From positions 1 through 7,210 of the forward strand of contig JAUVYX010000042.1 of NCBI GenBank assembly GCA_030602865.1: a DNA stretch of 7,210 bases, in the 5' to 3' direction. Positions within the stretch are counted from its first letter, which is position 1. Each line of letters begins with the position of its first letter. This document shows, in pieces, positions 5,991 to 7,210 of the stretch. The notes beneath the pieces were generated by a model. The model searched no databases. It was not told where the DNA came from and saw nothing but the letters and a program-made list of their open reading frames with translations. The position numbers and the translations under genes are program-made. Source of the stretch: Dehalococcoidia bacterium. Its GTDB lineage: Bacteria; Chloroflexota; Dehalococcoidia; GIF9; AB-539-J10.

Positions 5991-7210
5991 TCAGGAAGAG
6001 GCGGATACATATCTCTTCCCCCCGGTCTCTTTCTTAAACTCATCCCAAGCTACCTTCAGGATATCAGGCTTCGTCTCCAGATCTAAAGCAGTAAGAGCTA
6101 ATGTCCTGGCAGCAACCATCATCCCTTTAAACCCAATACTTGAACCAAAAGTTGCTGTACTCTGCCAACTATGCACAGGAACACCAAGCGCTGTGCAAGT
6201 TGTAGTAAATTGCGCTGTCGGGGTGATATAAGATACATCACCCACATCAGTGGAACCTGGAAGTATCTTCCCCTTAGCAAAGCTATCCGCCCGATCTAGT
6301 ATCTTATCGCAAAGAGGATACCCCACTTCCTCCTTCGTTAACCCAAAGCCCTTTATCAGTGCATCTATAGCACCAGCTTGAAGAGTTGCCTGTAGCTGTT
6401 CGGCAAATGCTTTCTCCTCACCTGTAAAGCTAGGAGCACCTACCTTCTTTAACTTCTCCAATATAACCTTACCAAGCACATCATTCGGCAAATAATCATA
6501 ACACCCAACAATAAACTCTACATCATAAGTTGTGCCAGTCATTAAGGCTGCCCCCTTGGCTATATCAAGCACCCTGGCGTAGGTCTCTTCTACCTGCTCC
6601 CGACGTGGAGCTCTTATGTAATACCATACCTGAGCATAATCAGGTACTACATTCGGCGCCAAGCCACCATTTGTTATCACACAATGTATCCTTGTTTCTT
6701 GGATTACATGCTCACGCAAATAGTTAATACCAATATCAGTTAACATTACCGCATCTAAGGCACTTCGCCCCATCTCGGGAGAGGCCCCAGCATGTGCCGA
6801 AATGCCATGAAAATTAAACTTAAATGAGTTCATCGCTAAAGAAGAACTCTTCCAGACTGTGTTAGCAGCCATTGGATGCCAGGTTATGGCAGCATCAAGA
6901 TCATCAAACACCCCATCTCTGGCCATTAATACCTTACCAGAAAGCGTCTCCTCAGCAGGACAACCGTAATATCTGATCGTCCCTTTAATTTTATCTCTCT
7001 CCATGGTCTCCTTTACCGCCAACGCTGCTCCAAGACTGGCTATACCAAATAAGTTATGCCCACAACCATGACCTGGACCTCCTTTAATTATCGCTTCCTT
7101 CTTGTTGGATACTTTCTGAGAAAGCCCAGGCAAGGCATCATACTCCCCTAGTATCCCAACTATTGGCTTACCTTCCCCCCATGAGCCAATAAAGGCAGTG
7201 GACATCTGGG
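5991..7210 (-). CDS. M20 family amidohydrolase/metallopeptidase, AbgB-like (partial, N-terminus beyond right edge)
   Basis: The open frame ends at TGA 5993-5991 and is still open at the window edge. The ATG at 7205 looks internal: 'MSTAFIGSWGEGKPIVGILG' corresponds to the region that follows some 60-80 N-terminal residues in this family, and the codon before it (CAG) keeps the frame open. Numbering from that Met, dimetal-site signatures are 'GEYDALPGLSQ' (20-30), 'GHGCGHNLFG' (45-54), 'PAEET' (83-87), 'TWHPMAAN' (108-115) and 'GSTDVGDVSYITP' (317-329), followed by 'GVPVHSWQSTA' (341-351); the M20 dimerisation domain lies between about 125 and 235. These match aminobenzoyl-glutamate hydrolase subunit B (AbgB) and related N-acyl amino acid amidohydrolases; all expected ligand motifs are intact, so it should be active. 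The likely reaction is zinc- or manganese-dependent hydrolysis of an N-acyl or aroyl amino acid amide in the cytoplasm; the true substrate is unknown. The relic MFS gene just downstream may once have formed an uptake-plus-hydrolysis pair with it. Confidence 0.92.
   Translation of the reverse strand, partial: QMSTAFIGSWGEGKPIVGILGEYDALPGLSQKVSNKKEAIIKGGPGHGCGHNLFGIASLGAALAVKETMERDKIKGTIRYYGCPAEETLSGKVLMARDGVFDDLDAAITWHPMAANTVWKSSSLAMNSFKFNFHGISAHAGASPEMGRSALDAVMLTDIGINYLREHVIQETRIHCVITNGGLAPNVVPDYAQVWYYIRAPRREQVEETYARVLDIAKGAALMTGTTYDVEFIVGCYDYLPNDVLGKVILEKLKKVGAPSFTGEEKAFAEQLQATLQAGAIDALIKGFGLTKEEVGYPLCDKILDRADSFAKGKILPGSTDVGDVSYITPTAQFTTTCTALGVPVHSWQSTATFGSSIGFKGMMVAARTLALTALDLETKPDILKVAWDEFKKETGGKRYVSASS

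Noticed and set aside
1..7210. tRNA genes, CRISPR arrays, transposase genes, toxin-antitoxin or defence genes
   Set aside because: No cloverleaf or CCA-type ends, regular spaced repeats, or signatures of such proteins were seen on either strand.

Overview
The window looks like a piece of an anaerobic, amino-acid-using bacterial chromosome of moderate GC. The style of the proteins (a CysRS of the short GTG-started kind, ferredoxin-dependent 2-oxoacid oxidoreductase, several MFS carriers, an AbgB-like M20 amidohydrolase) suggests an uncultivated Chloroflexota/Dehalococcoidia-type organism. That placement is an impression from recalled family sequences, not a search result. Strict or facultative anaerobiosis is better supported, because indolepyruvate:ferredoxin oxidoreductase depends on ferredoxin and oxygen-sensitive Fe-S clusters.

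Left part (1-2513, all minus strand): a tight three-gene operon. Transcription order is iorA (693-2513), iorB (100-696, ATGA overlap) and the first 37 codons of a PLP-dependent aminotransferase (1-113, overlapping iorB by 14 bp and running off the left edge). The expected pathway is transamination of aromatic amino acids to arylpyruvates, then oxidative decarboxylation by IorAB to aryl-acetyl-CoA plus reduced ferredoxin.

Middle (2514-4089): a 313-bp divergent intergenic region separates iorA from a plus-strand MFS carrier resembling OFA/monocarboxylate transporters (TTG start, strong ribosome binding site). A near-consensus sigma-70 promoter (TTGACC-17-TATAAT) faces the carrier. An inverted repeat sits in its spacer and makes a good operator candidate. 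A second -35/-10 pair faces iorA and would give a nearly leaderless iorA transcript. The carrier mRNA would have a leader of about 190 nt with some potential structure and no riboswitch class that I recognise.

Right part (4127-7210, all minus strand): complete cysS (GTG start, clear Shine-Dalgarno); the relic of a second, different MFS gene (internal deletion with frameshift, 3' end lost at a REP-like repeat); a perfect 16-bp hairpin between the relic and the next gene; and most of an AbgB-like M20 amidohydrolase whose N-terminus lies beyond the right edge.

Taken together the window is mostly ordinary metabolism. The items most worth a second look are the iorA-iorB-aminotransferase operon with its divergent, probably regulated carrier, the promoter/operator architecture in 2514-2826, and the decayed transporter with its repeat junctions. 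I see no defence system, phage gene, CRISPR array, tRNA or rRNA.
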